Shown one piece after another: positions 23,667-24,100 of a stretch of 24,100 nucleotides of DNA. The notes beneath the pieces were generated by a model. The model saw only the letters and a list, made by a program, of their open reading frames with translations. It did not search any database and was not told the origin of the DNA. Source of the stretch: DTKY01 sp037440765. GTDB lineage: Bacteria; Acidobacteriota; Terriglobia; Bryobacterales; Bryobacteraceae. Position 1 is the stretch's first letter. Every line of letters starts with the position of its first letter. Both the position numbers and the translations under genes were made by a program. Location: contig JBBITL010000068.1 in NCBI GenBank assembly GCA_037440765.1, forward strand, positions 1 through 24,100. The letters are read 5' to 3'.

Positions 23667-23693
23667 TCAAGCGTCCCCTGTCACTGGAAGAGT

Positions 23694-23731
23694 CCGCCCC
23701 CCCACGCTCGCGGCTCGCTGCAAAGGGGCGG
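23694..23731 (-). other. GC inverted repeat between ppiC-like gene and aroC
   Basis: On the minus strand CCGCCCC (23731-23725) and GGGGCGG (23700-23694) form a perfect seven-base stem with a 24-base loop, just before the aroC ribosome-binding site. No run of T follows, so it is not a standard intrinsic terminator. It could be a weak pause or mRNA-stability hairpin, or chance in GC-rich DNA. Confidence 0.25.
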
Positions 23732-23739
23732 TCACGGCG

Positions 23740-24100
23740 CTAGTTACCCTGGCTCGCCTGCAGTATGGAGTTGGCGAAGTGGTTCACCACCTTGGCCTCG
23801 TTGCGGGCCCGCTCGTAGTAGGCCGCCTTGAGCAGCGTGTCCTTGCGGTTCAGCAACTGCTCGCGGATGGTCTGCTGGACGCGCGGATCGTTCAGGTCGC
23901 GCTGTCCGGCGGGCTCCTTGGATATGACCTTCAGGATGCGGTAGCCCTCGGCGGTTCTGATGATGGGCGAGAACTGGCCGGGCTGGAGCTGCATCACCAT
24001 CTTCCGCAGTTCCACATTGGCCTTCTCCAGCGCCGATTCGGGGATGTAACCAAAGTCTCCGCCGGTGGGCGCCGTGTCGGGATCCTCCGAGTAATTCTGG
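23740..24100 (-). CDS. Peptidyl-prolyl cis-trans isomerase, parvulin/SurA type (5' end outside window)
   Basis: The last 119 residues of a protein are visible, cut by the right edge. They include the parvulin (PpiC) segment YSEDPDTAPTGGDFGYIPE, then 'LQPGQFSPIIRTAEGYRILKVISKEP', which is the usual end of a rotamase domain. A helical C-terminal tail with many Arg, Lys and Gln follows. Proteins of this type fold outer-membrane or secreted proteins in the periplasm (SurA, PrsA). Whether it has a signal peptide or a second rotamase domain cannot be seen. The stop is TAG at 23742-23740. Confidence 0.88.
   Translation of the reverse strand, partial: QNYSEDPDTAPTGGDFGYIPESALEKANVELRKMVMQLQPGQFSPIIRTAEGYRILKVISKEPAGQRDLNDPRVQQTIREQLLNRKDTLLKAAYYERARNEAKVVNHFANSILQASQGN

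Noticed and set aside
1..24100. Mobile element, CRISPR array, tRNA or defence system
   Set aside because: No transposase, integrase, terminal repeats, regularly spaced repeats or cloverleaf structures were found on reading; gene content and packing are those of core chromosome.

Overview
The window looks like core chromosome of a GC-rich Gram-negative bacterium, most likely an acidobacterium of the Bryobacter/Solibacter type. This rests on the very large Oar-type TonB-dependent receptor with an N-terminal carboxypeptidase-regulatory-like domain, the M14/M16/M28 peptidase load, and the tight gene packing with GTG and TTG starts. The taxonomic assignment is inference, not read directly from a marker gene. 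No tRNA, rRNA, insertion sequence, phage gene or CRISPR array was seen.

Layout. Left block (1-7852, minus strand, transcribed leftward): M14 metallocarboxypeptidase with a signal peptide, cation diffusion facilitator, DNA polymerase X, then a catalytic M16 peptidase and its non-catalytic M16 partner (cut by the left edge). These five genes are separated by at most 17 bases or overlap, so they look like one operon. A 127-base divergent spacer (7853-7979) separates them from the middle block.

Middle block (7980-19881, plus strand): hfq, hflX, a SAM methyltransferase, pgsA, a GT2 glycosyltransferase, a zinc-ribbon SAM methyltransferase, another SAM methyltransferase, an animal-type (M28-fold) glutaminyl cyclase, a 1164-residue TonB-dependent receptor and an NfrB-like membrane glycosyltransferase. 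It starts with housekeeping RNA and ribosome functions and moves into envelope functions: phospholipid head-group synthesis, glycan assembly and methylation, exported-protein N-terminal modification, outer-membrane transport.

Right block (19869-24100, minus strand): peptidyl-prolyl isomerase (cut by the right edge), aroC, def, fmt, argJ. Def and Fmt handle the formyl group of initiator Met; AroC and ArgJ belong to aromatic and arginine biosynthesis. The last four genes are joined by 1-4 base stop/start overlaps. argJ and the NfrB-like gene converge and overlap by 13 bases.

Most notable observations: (1) a periplasmic glutaminyl cyclase sits directly upstream of a receptor whose predicted mature N-terminus is Gln, and the secreted M14 peptidase also has a predicted mature Gln, suggesting an acidobacterial version of the Bacteroidetes 'Q-rule'; (2) the zinc-ribbon methyltransferase has no usable start codon after the preceding glycosyltransferase stop, so it may be fused or frameshifted; (3) the NfrB-like protein carries only the second half of an MshEN (c-di-GMP sensing) domain. 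I did not find a clearly unprecedented defence or mobile system here.
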